Of a stretch of DNA of 8,221 nucleotides, positions 1-7,320 are shown piece by piece. This DNA is from Opitutia bacterium. Lineage in GTDB: Bacteria > Verrucomicrobiota > Verrucomicrobiia > Opitutales > Seribacteraceae. A model generated the notes under the pieces. That model saw only the letters and a list, made by a program, of their open reading frames with translations. It had not been told where the DNA came from and did not search any database. The translations under genes and the position numbers were made by a program. Each line of letters starts with the position of its first letter. Within the stretch, counting starts at the first letter, position 1. The stretch covers positions 1 to 8,221 of the forward strand of contig JABGUO010000395.1 of the NCBI GenBank assembly GCA_018646565.1. Direction: 5' to 3'.

Positions 1-1
1 A

Positions 2-616
2 GATAATAAACCTGCACTTCTAATTTATCTTCATGGAGCGGGTGGAGTGGGAAGCGATGTGAAGCGGTTACAGGGACAAGCTCGAGCATTGCTTGAGGGA
101 ATCAATCAGTTCAAAAAAGGGCCGTGTCACATTGTAGTTCCCCAGTGTTCCCGTATTCGAAAAGTGGGTGGACGGGGAACCTGGGAGGCCAGTGACTTGG
201 ATCTGTTGCTTAAAGGACTGAGTGCAAGTTTGAACTTTGATGCAGACAGAATTTATCTGACCGGTAATAGCATGGGTGGATATGGTTCCTGGACATGGGG
301 TGGAAACAGTCCGCACCATTTTGCGGCGATTGCGCCCGTGGTTGGAGGAATCGGTCCGGGTGGACCCAAGGATGTGACTACGGAACTGGACCAATGGGCA
401 GCAAATTTGGCCAAGGTGCCAGTGTACGCATTCGCAGGAGCCAAAGATAAGGTGGTTCCCGCCGAGAGATCGGTTCGAATGGTCGATGCCATAAAAAAAG
501 CCGGTGGCAAAATCGCTAAAATTAAAGTGTATGAAGATCAGGGGCACAATGCCCGGCAAGTAGTTTATTCAAGTAAGGAATTTTACGACTGGGTGTTCAG
601 TCAGAAAAGAAAGTAG
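2..616 (+). CDS. Alpha/beta-hydrolase, COG4099-type predicted esterase/peptidase (5' truncated by window edge)
   Basis: The reading frame is open from the first complete codon (base 2), so the gene starts upstream of the window; the GTG at 47 lies inside the fold and is not the start. Seen: an oxyanion-hole strand-turn LIYLHGAGG at bases 17-46, then VVPQC and a Trp, the nucleophile elbow GNSMGGYGSW with Ser at 269-271, an acid-loop Asp in AGAKDKVVP at 446-448, and the catalytic His in GHN at 545-547. The end (FYDWVFSQKR) matches the usual C-terminal helix of the dienelactone-hydrolase-like predicted peptidases (COG4099, related to PHB-depolymerase-type esterases). Known of the family: serine hydrolases, often secreted, acting on ester bonds; substrates are mostly unassigned. 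A signal peptide would lie in the missing N-terminus. The triad is complete, so an active hydrolase is expected. It converges with the minus-strand pair 45 bp downstream. Confidence 0.88.
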   Translation, partial: DNKPALLIYLHGAGGVGSDVKRLQGQARALLEGINQFKKGPCHIVVPQCSRIRKVGGRGTWEASDLDLLLKGLSASLNFDADRIYLTGNSMGGYGSWTWGGNSPHHFAAIAPVVGGIGPGGPKDVTTELDQWAANLAKVPVYAFAGAKDKVVPAERSVRMVDAIKKAGGKIAKIKVYEDQGHNARQVVYSSKEFYDWVFSQKRK

Positions 617-661
617 ACTGTAAGTGAAGCTCCATTGAAGAGCATCAAAACACTCGTATAC

Positions 662-1564
662 TTAGCCCTTAGAAGAATTAGTTTTCAGAAATTGATCGAG
701 GCACTTTGTGGATTTTAAATCGGCGATCCAATGTTCGGGAATGGAGGAAATTCCATTGGTCGCACCCAAGAGCATGCCCAAGGCTAATCCACGGGCACAA
801 TTATCTCCGCCAGCCATGGCGTTTTCGATAAGTGCTGTTTCGGTATCACCCCCGTGTTTTATGGCTAAATAGAGAACGGCGGGGAGGGCGGATGAAATGG
901 AACAGGCAGGTCCAAGTTTACCGATTGCATCCACGGCATTTTCCGAGAGCACACTGTCTGCTTTTTGGAGTGCCCACTCGGGTGCGGTTTCGTTGAGGGT
1001 ATCAAGCAGGTTGGCTCCATGTATGAGTCGATAACCTGCCTTGGCGAGAAAGGTGGCAGATTCTTCGGCTTCTTTGGAACGATGGGTAAGCATGGTTTGT
1101 TCAACCGCCGCTTTCACCACTTCACTTTCGGAGGAACTTGAAAGGTATACAATAAGTGGGGCAATCCTAGCCGGGCCGGCAATTTCCACTGAATCGCTAC
1201 CTCCTTGAGTCTTGTCAGTTTGATTTTGTACATTGGCCAAGGTAGCTTTGCTGGCACCATCTACATAATCATTGTAGTTGGGCCACATACCAAGCCAGTC
1301 CTCCATAAACACGGAAGGATCCCACATTTTTTCTCTTGAAAGAAATGTTAACAGGCAAAGGGACTGGTCTCCCACATGCCCCTGATCCCCCGCTTGCTTA
1401 TGAGGATGGTAGGAATCAGCACCAGGTGCCTTGTAGTGAGTTACTCGGCCGTGTTTTTTTACCAGCTCTTGGGAGTCGTAGATCCAGTGTACACCAAGGG
1501 AAAGGGCGTCTGCACAGTAAGAGCCAAACAGAAGTCCGGATTGTTTATTGGTTAAATCGTTCAT
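662..1564 (-). CDS. ADP-ribosylglycohydrolase-fold protein, J1-crystallin-like, altered metal site
   Basis: A 300-residue all-helical protein of the ADP-ribosylglycohydrolase (DraG/ARH) superfamily, at the usual family length. Seen: an N-terminal GSYCADALSLGVHW (residues 14-27) in place of the classic GxxxGDALG; AGDQGHVGDQSL (58-69) where DraG has its TDDT metal motif; and AGGDNCARGLALG (D254, N255, C256) where DraG has GGDTDT. Only the first Asp of each metal pair is kept (D66, D254); the partners are Gln and Cys/Ala. Known: canonical members use a two-Mg centre to remove ADP-ribose from proteins. From memory, the AGDxxHxGDQ and GG(D/E)NC.RG.ALG patterns resemble the J1-crystallin/SelJ-like branch, whose activity is unclear. 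No signal peptide, so probably cytoplasmic. The ATG is preceded by an AGGT nine bases upstream, the best ribosome-binding site in the window. It follows the nemA-like gene by 24 bp and is likely co-transcribed with it. The fold assignment is firm; enzymatic activity is uncertain. Confidence 0.85.
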   Translation of the reverse strand: MNDLTNKQSGLLFGSYCADALSLGVHWIYDSQELVKKHGRVTHYKAPGADSYHPHKQAGDQGHVGDQSLCLLTFLSREKMWDPSVFMEDWLGMWPNYNDYVDGASKATLANVQNQTDKTQGGSDSVEIAGPARIAPLIVYLSSSSESEVVKAAVEQTMLTHRSKEAEESATFLAKAGYRLIHGANLLDTLNETAPEWALQKADSVLSENAVDAIGKLGPACSISSALPAVLYLAIKHGGDTETALIENAMAGGDNCARGLALGMLLGATNGISSIPEHWIADLKSTKCLDQFLKTNSSKG

Positions 1565-1588
1565 GTAGGATGACCTGAAATTTTTATT

Positions 1589-2677
1589 TTAATGCGTGTT
1601 GGATGGAAAGTCGGTGTACCCTTCGGCAGTCGAGGAACTGTACCAAGTGGAAGGATCTGCATCTTCTGTAAGAGGGGAATTGGTAGCGAATCGTTCCACT
1701 AGGTCTGGGTTACTGATGAATGGACGCCCAAAGGCAATCATATCTGCGTGACCTTCGGATATGGCTTTTTCAGCAGTTTCTTCGGTGTATCCACAATTAC
1801 CCATGATGGGTCCTTTGAAAACCGCCCGAAATTCCTGGAGGGTCATGGGTTCACCAAGCTCATGAAAGCCAAAAGCAAGACCATCCATAACATGTAAGTA
1901 AGATAATCCATATTGATTGAGTTGTTTGGCTGTGTAAGTGAACTGTTCACGATAATCAGGGGAACCCATATCATCAAATATTCCATTGGGTGACAGGCGG
2001 ACGCCTATTCGATTGAAGGGAAAAACTTCTCCGACTGCCTGAACGACTTCATCGAGTAATCGATAACGGTTTTCAATACTTCCCCCATATTCATCCGTTC
2101 GATGATTTGTTTTGGACTGCAGAAATTGATCGAGTATGTACCCGTTGGCCGAGTGTATTTCGATACCATCGAAATCGGCAGCTTTTGCAAGTTCTGCACC
2201 TTTTCTGAACATCGCAATGATTTGTGGAATTTCTTCCAATTCAAGAGCTCTGGGAATCTCGTAGGGTTTACTGCCATCCGGAGTGTGTGTTTCGTTATTT
2301 TCCAAGCGAATGGCTGAGGGGGCTACTGGTTGCTGACCATTAATCAATAGACTGTGTGTTGCTCGGCCTGGATGCCAAAGTTGCAGAAATATTTTACCAT
2401 CTTTTTTGTGAACTGCCTGAGTCGTTTTTTTCCAACCTTCGACATGCTCATTATTGTAAATACCAGGCATATTTATCCATGCAATTGCACTACTATCCAC
2501 TCCAGTTGCTTCGGCAACGACCAATCCGGCTGATGTGCGCTGTCCGTAATATTCTGCCATTAATTCGGTTGGACAACCATCCGGAGTTGCTCGAGTTCGC
2601 GTCATCGGTGCGAGGATAACGCGGTTCTTTAATGGTAGATCCCCAATTTGGGTGGGTGTTAAAAGTTGTTTAGTCAT
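1589..2677 (-). CDS. nemA: Old Yellow Enzyme family NADH:flavin oxidoreductase / N-ethylmaleimide reductase
   Basis: A full-length (362 residues) class I Old Yellow Enzyme: an FMN-containing TIM barrel that takes hydride from NAD(P)H and reduces electron-poor C=C bonds (N-ethylmaleimide, enones, quinones, nitro compounds) in the cytoplasm. Seen: APMTRTRA with T26 near flavin O4; E56-A57-T58; QLWHPGR with Q99; HSANGYILDQFL with H175 and N178 (substrate-anchoring pair) and Y180 (proton donor); the family signature DEYGGSIENRYR (195-206); IGVRLSP with flavin-contacting R227; GNCGYT (293-298) and FGRPFISNPDLVER (316-329) at the FMN phosphate. The C-terminus AEGYTDFP matches the ending of enterobacterial NemA/PETN reductase, supporting that subgroup. 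An in-frame stop four codons upstream fixes the ATG. No Shine-Dalgarno is apparent before it. The promoter is in the intergenic region at about 2704-2709, inside an inverted repeat. It is the first gene of the leftward pair. The physiological substrate is not evident. Confidence 0.95.
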   Translation of the reverse strand: MTKQLLTPTQIGDLPLKNRVILAPMTRTRATPDGCPTELMAEYYGQRTSAGLVVAEATGVDSSAIAWINMPGIYNNEHVEGWKKTTQAVHKKDGKIFLQLWHPGRATHSLLINGQQPVAPSAIRLENNETHTPDGSKPYEIPRALELEEIPQIIAMFRKGAELAKAADFDGIEIHSANGYILDQFLQSKTNHRTDEYGGSIENRYRLLDEVVQAVGEVFPFNRIGVRLSPNGIFDDMGSPDYREQFTYTAKQLNQYGLSYLHVMDGLAFGFHELGEPMTLQEFRAVFKGPIMGNCGYTEETAEKAISEGHADMIAFGRPFISNPDLVERFATNSPLTEDADPSTWYSSSTAEGYTDFPSNTH

Positions 2678-2703
2678 TAAGGTTATTTAAACAAAAGTTC
2701 CTG

Positions 2704-2709
2704 ATTATA
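2704..2709 (-). promoter_or_regulatory. Consensus -10 box (TATAAT) upstream of the nemA-like gene
   Basis: Read on the minus strand, this is a perfect TATAAT, 26 bases before the ATG at 2677, which would give a leader of about 20 bases. No good TTGACA match is present at the right distance; the bases 17 upstream read TACAAA-like. A weak -35 with an overlapping inverted repeat is what an activator-assisted or tightly repressed promoter would look like. The placement is by eye. Confidence 0.5.
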
Positions 2710-2734
2710 CAATCGTATGCAGTATTTTGTATAA
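2705..2734. repeat. Inverted repeat TTATACAA-N14-TTGTATAA, candidate operator
   Basis: Two perfect 8-bp arms (2705-2712 and 2727-2734) separated by 14 bases. Their centres are 22 bp apart, about two helical turns, so both half-sites face the same side of the DNA, as for a dimeric repressor. The left arm overlaps the -10 box of the nemA-like gene and the right arm covers its -35 region. No T-tract follows and the arms are AT-rich, so a terminator is unlikely. OYE genes are often controlled by electrophile- or redox-sensing repressors (NemR, a TetR-family protein, in E. coli), but no regulator gene lies in this window. The role is inferred from position. Confidence 0.5.
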
Positions 2735-2783
2735 AAAGAGTGTTTTCGGGGTCACCCTGCGACTTTCGATTGTAAAAAGAACT

Positions 2784-2811
2784 TTGTCTTTTTCGTAAGA
2801 AAAGAAATAAT
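2784..2811 (+). promoter_or_regulatory. Candidate sigma70-type promoter for the secreted trio
   Basis: TTGTCT (2784-2789, four of six to the -35 consensus), a 16-base spacer, then AATAAT (2806-2811, five of six to the -10). Transcription would begin near 2818, leaving only about 11 bases before the ATG at 2829, so the message would be almost leaderless. An alternating AT run at 2814-2824 lies immediately downstream and offers a competing TATATA box. Placement by eye in an AT-rich region; modest support only. Confidence 0.3.
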
Positions 2812-2828
2812 GGATATATATATAGTTT

Positions 2829-3857
2829 ATGAAAAGTCCCACATTCCACCTCACCTTTTTGTCCCTGTTTTTCAGTTTTGTTTTTTCCTCCGCTTTTGTT
2901 CAAGCAGATCATCATGTCAAGGGCTCTGCTCCTCTTTTGCATACAGGAGACCGTGTAGCTCTTGTGGGTGGCGGGTTAATCGAGCGGGCTCGCTTAAATG
3001 GATATCTCGAAAGTGCTCTGACTTTGGGGGCAGGACCGAAGGTGAGTGGGCTCAAATTTCGAAACCTCGGTTGGAGTGGAGACACGGTCTTTAATGATGC
3101 CCGTTCTTACTTTGGAAAACCCAAAGAGGGGAGGGAGAGGCTGAAGAAAATAATTGCCGAATGGAAGCCCAGCGTGGTTTTGCTCAATTATGGTGCGGAA
3201 GTCGCTTTGTCAAGTGGTCGGGCATGGACGGACGAATCCACGGCGAGCAAGCGTTCCGCTGGGGGTTGGGATGAAAGTGTAGCGGTTTTTCTGGAAGGAT
3301 ATGGAAAAATGCTTGAAGAAATAAGAAAGGAGGCTGGTGATGATTTAAGGGAAATCGTTATAGTCGCCCCGCCACCGTTCGAAAACCTAGGGAGTCCACT
3401 GCCTGACCATCAGGAAAATAATCGAAGACTTGCCAAGGTTCGGGACGCTCTTCAAATTTTCGCGAAGAAAAGAAATGTTCATTTCGTTGATCTTTTCGGG
3501 GCAATGGGGGGAGATAAATTGGAAAAAGAAGTTTCCACTAAAGCGTTTACTCATGACGGGCTCCATTTCACGAAGCATGGATACCGTGAGCTGTCTTCCC
3601 AACTTGTTCTAGGCTTGGGATATGAAGCAATCCAGTCAGATACTCGGACTGAAAATTTGAGGAAAGGTATCATCGAGAAAAATCGCTTATTTTTTCATCG
3701 TTGGAGACCAGCTAACGAAACCTATCTGTACTTATTTAGAAAACATGAACAGGGGAATAATGCGAAAGAAATTCCTCAGTTTGATCCCATTATTGAAGGA
3801 CGGGAGAAAGAGATTGAAGCGATCCGAAGTCAATTGCTCAATGGTTCCCAAGGATAA
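2829..3857 (+). CDS. Secreted SGNH/GDSL-fold protein lacking the catalytic serine
   Basis: 342 residues with a signal peptide (hydrophobic 8-24, likely cut after VQA at 26). Fold evidence: GDRVALVGGGLIERA (40-54) aligns with block I of SGNH hydrolases (GDS with following LxER), RNLGWSGDTV (78-87) is block II with its Gly, LLNYGAEVAL (118-127) aligns with block III, and DGLHFTKHGY holds the block V Asp243 and His246. Odd: the nucleophile Ser position is Gly49 and the oxyanion Asn position is Glu124, so this looks non-catalytic or differently catalytic. A conserved-looking tail, FFHRWRPANETYLYLFRKHEQGNNA (given in two parts: FFHRWRPANETYLY then LFRKHEQGNNA), follows the fold at about 300-324; I recall this extension from SGNH proteins that accompany PVC heme proteins. 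A TAG two codons upstream fixes the ATG; no Shine-Dalgarno is visible. First gene of the trio, 23 bp before the heme protein. Probably exported. Confidence 0.85.
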   Translation: MKSPTFHLTFLSLFFSFVFSSAFVQADHHVKGSAPLLHTGDRVALVGGGLIERARLNGYLESALTLGAGPKVSGLKFRNLGWSGDTVFNDARSYFGKPKEGRERLKKIIAEWKPSVVLLNYGAEVALSSGRAWTDESTASKRSAGGWDESVAVFLEGYGKMLEEIRKEAGDDLREIVIVAPPPFENLGSPLPDHQENNRRLAKVRDALQIFAKKRNVHFVDLFGAMGGDKLEKEVSTKAFTHDGLHFTKHGYRELSSQLVLGLGYEAIQSDTRTENLRKGIIEKNRLFFHRWRPANETYLYLFRKHEQGNNAKEIPQFDPIIEGREKEIEAIRSQLLNGSQG

Positions 3858-3880
3858 TCTAATTACCACTATTTTAATTC

Positions 3881-6800
3881 ATGAAAATTTTCACTTTTTA
3901 TTTTTTACTTTTTTTCACCCCATTTACGATTACCTTTGGCCAACGGGGACTCACCAAAATTCCTGATACTTCGATTCAGGCTCAATTAGATTCATTTGTT
4001 TTACCCGAGGGTGCAAAAATTAATCTATTTGCCAGTGAGCCGGTGGTGCGAAATCCGATTCATATGAATTGGGACTCAATGGGCCGGTTATGGGTGGTCG
4101 GTAGTCCGCTGTATCCTCATATAAAACCTGGCGAGGAAGAGTCCGACCAGTTGGTTATACTAGAAGACACCAATGGAGACGGGGTTGCGGATAAACATAC
4201 TGTTTTTGCAGATGATCTGCATATTCCAACTGGCGTGCTTCCCGGGGACGGAGGAGTCTATGTGGCTAACAGCAATGATGTATTGTTTTTGAAAGATACC
4301 AATGGCGATGGGAAAGCAGATCATCGTGAAGTTATCCTTTCCGGGTTTGGAACCGAGGATACTCATCATATCGTACATACTTTTAGGTGGGGACCAGAAG
4401 GAATGATGTGGCTCAATCAGTCGATTTATATTCATACCCATCTCGATACTCCTTATGGAATACGCAGACTACTCGGTGGCGGAATGTGGCATTATCGTCC
4501 CGAGACCAGGCGTTCAGAGGTCTTCATGAAGGGTCTGGTGAACCCATGGGGGCATGCATTTGATGAATGGGGCCAAAGCTTCATGACGGATGGAGCCGGT
4601 GGACAGGGAATTAATTTTGTTTACCCACGATCAGTTTTTGTGGCTTCTCCCGGTGCTTCCCGCAAATTACAGGGACTGAACCCTGGACAGCCCAAGCTAT
4701 GTGGGCTTGAAGTCTTATCGGGTAGTCATATTCCTGAACATTGGCGTGGTGCACTGGCTTCTCCTGATTTTCGTGGTCATCGAATTAAAACTTTTAGATT
4801 GAGTGATAAAGGAAGTGCTTTTGAATCGAGAGAATATAAGGAATTACTGGCATCAAAGCATGGTGCCTTTCGCCCGATCGATGTGAAAATGGGCCCAGAC
4901 GGAGCAATCTATGTTGCCGATTTATACAATCCTATCATCCAGCATGGTGAAGTTGATTTTCGTGATCCCAGGCGTGATCACAAGCATGGACGAATCTGGC
5001 GGATTAGTTTTCCGGAAAATCCTCCGGCACCCTTTACGAGGCCTTCCGAAATGAATTCCTTGGCTTTAGCAGAGGCGTTGCTTTTTTCCAAAGAGAATAT
5101 TGTCAGGGAGTTGGCCACTGCTGAATTACGAACCCGCAAGCCTGATCAAATGTTGTCGGCACTAAATTCCTTTCCATTGAAGGATGATATTCATGTACTT
5201 CGACGAGTCTGGGCAACCCAGGCTTTAAATCAATTGGATATTGGGTTGGCTAAACAATTGACCCAATCGAAATCACATAAGGCTAGGGCTGCCGGACTGC
5301 GTGCCATTTATTACGACGCATCCAATAAAAAATACAAAAACCTACTTCCCATTGCTGAAGAGGCTGTCTCAGATCCATCTCCACATGTTCGTCTATGGGG
5401 GGTGAGTTTGTTGGCTCAACTGGACTCCCCAAAAACTGTAGCAATTGCATTACGTGCATTGGAGGGAGTGGAGGTCGATGACTTTCTGGACTTTGCCGTA
5501 TGGTCAATATGTAGAGAGCATCGTGACCGGTGGGTTAATGAGATGAAATCCAAAGGAGAAAATCCATTTGCCAATCTTTCACAACTCCTTTTTGCATCTT
5601 CTGCAATTGGTGAACCGATGGGAGCAGATCAGATATTGGCTTCGGTTGAAAGCGGCAAAATTAAGGATGATCGAAAGGTCTGGGAGGTGGCAAACTGGAT
5701 GGCCAATGAAGGTTCTCCCAATCACTTGAAAAAGCTTCTGGATTTGGCAGCGAAATCGATGTCGGTGTCCCGACAGCATGCTTATTTGAACGCTCTGTTG
5801 AATGCCAAAAAGATTCGAAAAATAAATCCGTCCGGTGACCTGCAAAGAGTGATTCAATTTTTGGAAAGTGAGAATGATACTATTTGGAGCACAGCGACTC
5901 AATTGGCTGGTTTGTGGAAACTCGAAGTTGCCCGGCCAAGGTTGGAACAGATTTTGAAAAACAAGCAATCTAAACAGCAAAGGAAAAATGCGGCGATAGA
6001 CTCTTTGATTGCTATGGGGGGAGAAAAGACCCGTCAGTTTTTCGATCAGCAAATAGTAGACGAGCAGAATACATACGAACAAAAAATTACACTGATCAAA
6101 GGTCAGCTTAAGCTTCAGCCAAATTTAGCCGCTAAGCGGGCAATCAACTTGCTTCAGAATATACCGAACACCCAAGATTCTGGCAGTGTTTTTGCGGCCT
6201 TTATTGGAAATCGCGGAGCAACCCAGGCTTTGACTAATGAACTTAAGGGTAAAAAGCTTTCACAGAATGTGGCCCTAAAGGGGATGCAACTGGCGGAGAG
6301 TTCACCCACCCGACCAAAGGCTTTAATTGCCGTTTTGCAAAAGGCTGGTGGTTTGAAGGCTATGAAGATGAGCCTTTCAAAGGACGAAATGATTACGATG
6401 ATCGAACGCGTAAATAAGCATGGAAGTGCGACGCGCGGGGAAAGCGTGTATCGAAGAGAAAATTTACAATGTGTTGCCTGCCATGCGATTGGCGAGGTGG
6501 GGGGAGTGATTGGGCCTAACCTTGTCTCCATTGGAGCAAGTGCACCAGTGGACTATCTGATTGAATCTCTACTGGAGCCCAGCAAAAAGATTAAAGAGGG
6601 GTACCATACCAATTTGGTAACTCTTAAGAATGGAGATTCTTTTGCAGGTGGAATTTTGAGCGAGACAGACAGTGAATTGGTCATCCGTGATTTAACCGGG
6701 AGGCATAACCGGATCGCAAAAGCCGATATCGGTAGCCAAATTATTTCTCCGGTTTCCCTGATGCCTGTTGGATTAACCACCCAGTTGAGAGAAGATGAGT

Positions 6801-7315
6801 TTGTTGATTTGGTCCGATTCATGTACGAACTGGGGAAGGAAGGGAAATACAAAACCGGAACCAATCGTTTTGCCCGGCAGTGGGAGGTTTTACCGGCAGG
6901 TTCTCCAAACCCCGGAACGATACACCATTATGGAGCAGAAATGTTTACGCAGGAATTTAGCGGATACAAGTGGGAGCCATTTTATTCGATGGTAGGTGGT
7001 GGAATTCCAGTGGACGAAGTGCCTGTGGCATTGCAAAGGAGGGCAGATAAGTATCAGGTAATGCGTACACACATCGAAGTTACAAAACCTGGAAAGCATA
7101 AGATGCGCTTGCAGGGAAACCTAAGCCAAATGAGTTTGTTTCTTGGTAGCGAAGAGATAGATTTTCCACCTAATGGAGATGGGACAGACCTTTTCGTTAA
7201 TTGTAAAAAGGTGGGTAAGCAGGAGATCTTACTGGTTTTAAAGGGAGCGGGTTCAAAAAATCAGTTTTCACTCGAGGCATTGTCCGAGGATATGAACATG
7301 ATCAAAACATTTTAG
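3881..7315 (+). CDS. PVC-type heme-binding protein: PQQ-dehydrogenase-like propeller, HEAT-like repeats, cytochrome c domain
   Basis: 1144 residues. Order of parts: signal peptide (about 1-20, cut after TFG); beta-propeller (about 35-385) of the Pirellula/Verrucomicrobium N-terminal type (TIGR02604), related to soluble PQQ sugar dehydrogenases, with two calcium-type loops DTNGDGVAD (from D96) and DTNGDGKAD (from D139), [14 protein letters not shown] and [11 protein letters not shown]; an alpha-helical HEAT-like region (about 390-840); a cytochrome c domain (about 850-1000, TIGR02603-like) with CVACH (C864-H868, bases 6470-6484) and IGPNL, and probable axial Met961 in SLMPVG; then a C-terminal beta-rich domain (about 1005-1144) that I do not recognise. 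Known: this architecture is expanded in Planctomycetes and Verrucomicrobia and is thought to be exported and redox-active; substrates are generally unproven. A TAA two codons upstream fixes the ATG; no Shine-Dalgarno. Exactly one heme motif is present, so heme attachment depends on a cytochrome c maturation system elsewhere. Bound PQQ is not demonstrated by the sequence. Confidence 0.93.
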   Translation: MKIFTFYFLLFFTPFTITFGQRGLTKIPDTSIQAQLDSFVLPEGAKINLFASEPVVRNPIHMNWDSMGRLWVVGSPLYPHIKPGEEESDQLVILEDTNGDGVADKHTVFADDLHIPTGVLPGDGGVYVANSNDVLFLKDTNGDGKADHREVILSGFGTEDTHHIVHTFRWGPEGMMWLNQSIYIHTHLDTPYGIRRLLGGGMWHYRPETRRSEVFMKGLVNPWGHAFDEWGQSFMTDGAGGQGINFVYPRSVFVASPGASRKLQGLNPGQPKLCGLEVLSGSHIPEHWRGALASPDFRGHRIKTFRLSDKGSAFESREYKELLASKHGAFRPIDVKMGPDGAIYVADLYNPIIQHGEVDFRDPRRDHKHGRIWRISFPENPPAPFTRPSEMNSLALAEALLFSKENIVRELATAELRTRKPDQMLSALNSFPLKDDIHVLRRVWATQALNQLDIGLAKQLTQSKSHKARAAGLRAIYYDASNKKYKNLLPIAEEAVSDPSPHVRLWGVSLLAQLDSPKTVAIALRALEGVEVDDFLDFAVWSICREHRDRWVNEMKSKGENPFANLSQLLFASSAIGEPMGADQILASVESGKIKDDRKVWEVANWMANEGSPNHLKKLLDLAAKSMSVSRQHAYLNALLNAKKIRKINPSGDLQRVIQFLESENDTIWSTATQLAGLWKLEVARPRLEQILKNKQSKQQRKNAAIDSLIAMGGEKTRQFFDQQIVDEQNTYEQKITLIKGQLKLQPNLAAKRAINLLQNIPNTQDSGSVFAAFIGNRGATQALTNELKGKKLSQNVALKGMQLAESSPTRPKALIAVLQKAGGLKAMKMSLSKDEMITMIERVNKHGSATRGESVYRRENLQCVACHAIGEVGGVIGPNLVSIGASAPVDYLIESLLEPSKKIKEGYHTNLVTLKNGDSFAGGILSETDSELVIRDLTGRHNRIAKADIGSQIISPVSLMPVGLTTQLREDEFVDLVRFMYELGKEGKYKTGTNRFARQWEVLPAGSPNPGTIHHYGAEMFTQEFSGYKWEPFYSMVGGGIPVDEVPVALQRRADKYQVMRTHIEVTKPGKHKMRLQGNLSQMSLFLGSEEIDFPPNGDGTDLFVNCKKVGKQEILLVLKGAGSKNQFSLEALSEDMNMIKTF

Positions 7316-7320
7316 TTTCC

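Noticed and set aside
68..559. 163-residue minus-strand open frame opposite the alpha/beta-hydrolase
   Set aside because: Antisense to a gene with an intact catalytic triad; rich in His/Ser/Thr with no domain signature.
47..616. GTG at 47 as the real start of the alpha/beta-hydrolase
   Set aside because: The frame is open upstream and the preceding codons encode the HGAGG oxyanion strand required by the fold, so the gene begins outside the window.
629..643. GCTC/GAGC stem between the converging genes, as a bidirectional terminator
   Set aside because: Only four base pairs around a seven-base loop with no T-tract; too weak to call.
2749..2757. GGGT-C-ACCC near-palindrome in the divergent intergenic region
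   Set aside because: Four-base arms around one base are too short to separate from chance, and it does not coincide with a promoter element.
2670..2942. 90-residue minus-strand open frame across the divergent intergenic region
   Set aside because: It overlaps both the nemA start and the SGNH signal peptide and is low-complexity; the region is better explained by promoters and an inverted repeat.
5579..6531. Two long minus-strand open frames (5579-6082 and 6154-6531) opposite the heme protein
   Set aside because: They lie wholly antisense to the helical-repeat and cytochrome parts of a well-supported gene, have no recognisable domain, and have compositions expected of mirrored codons.
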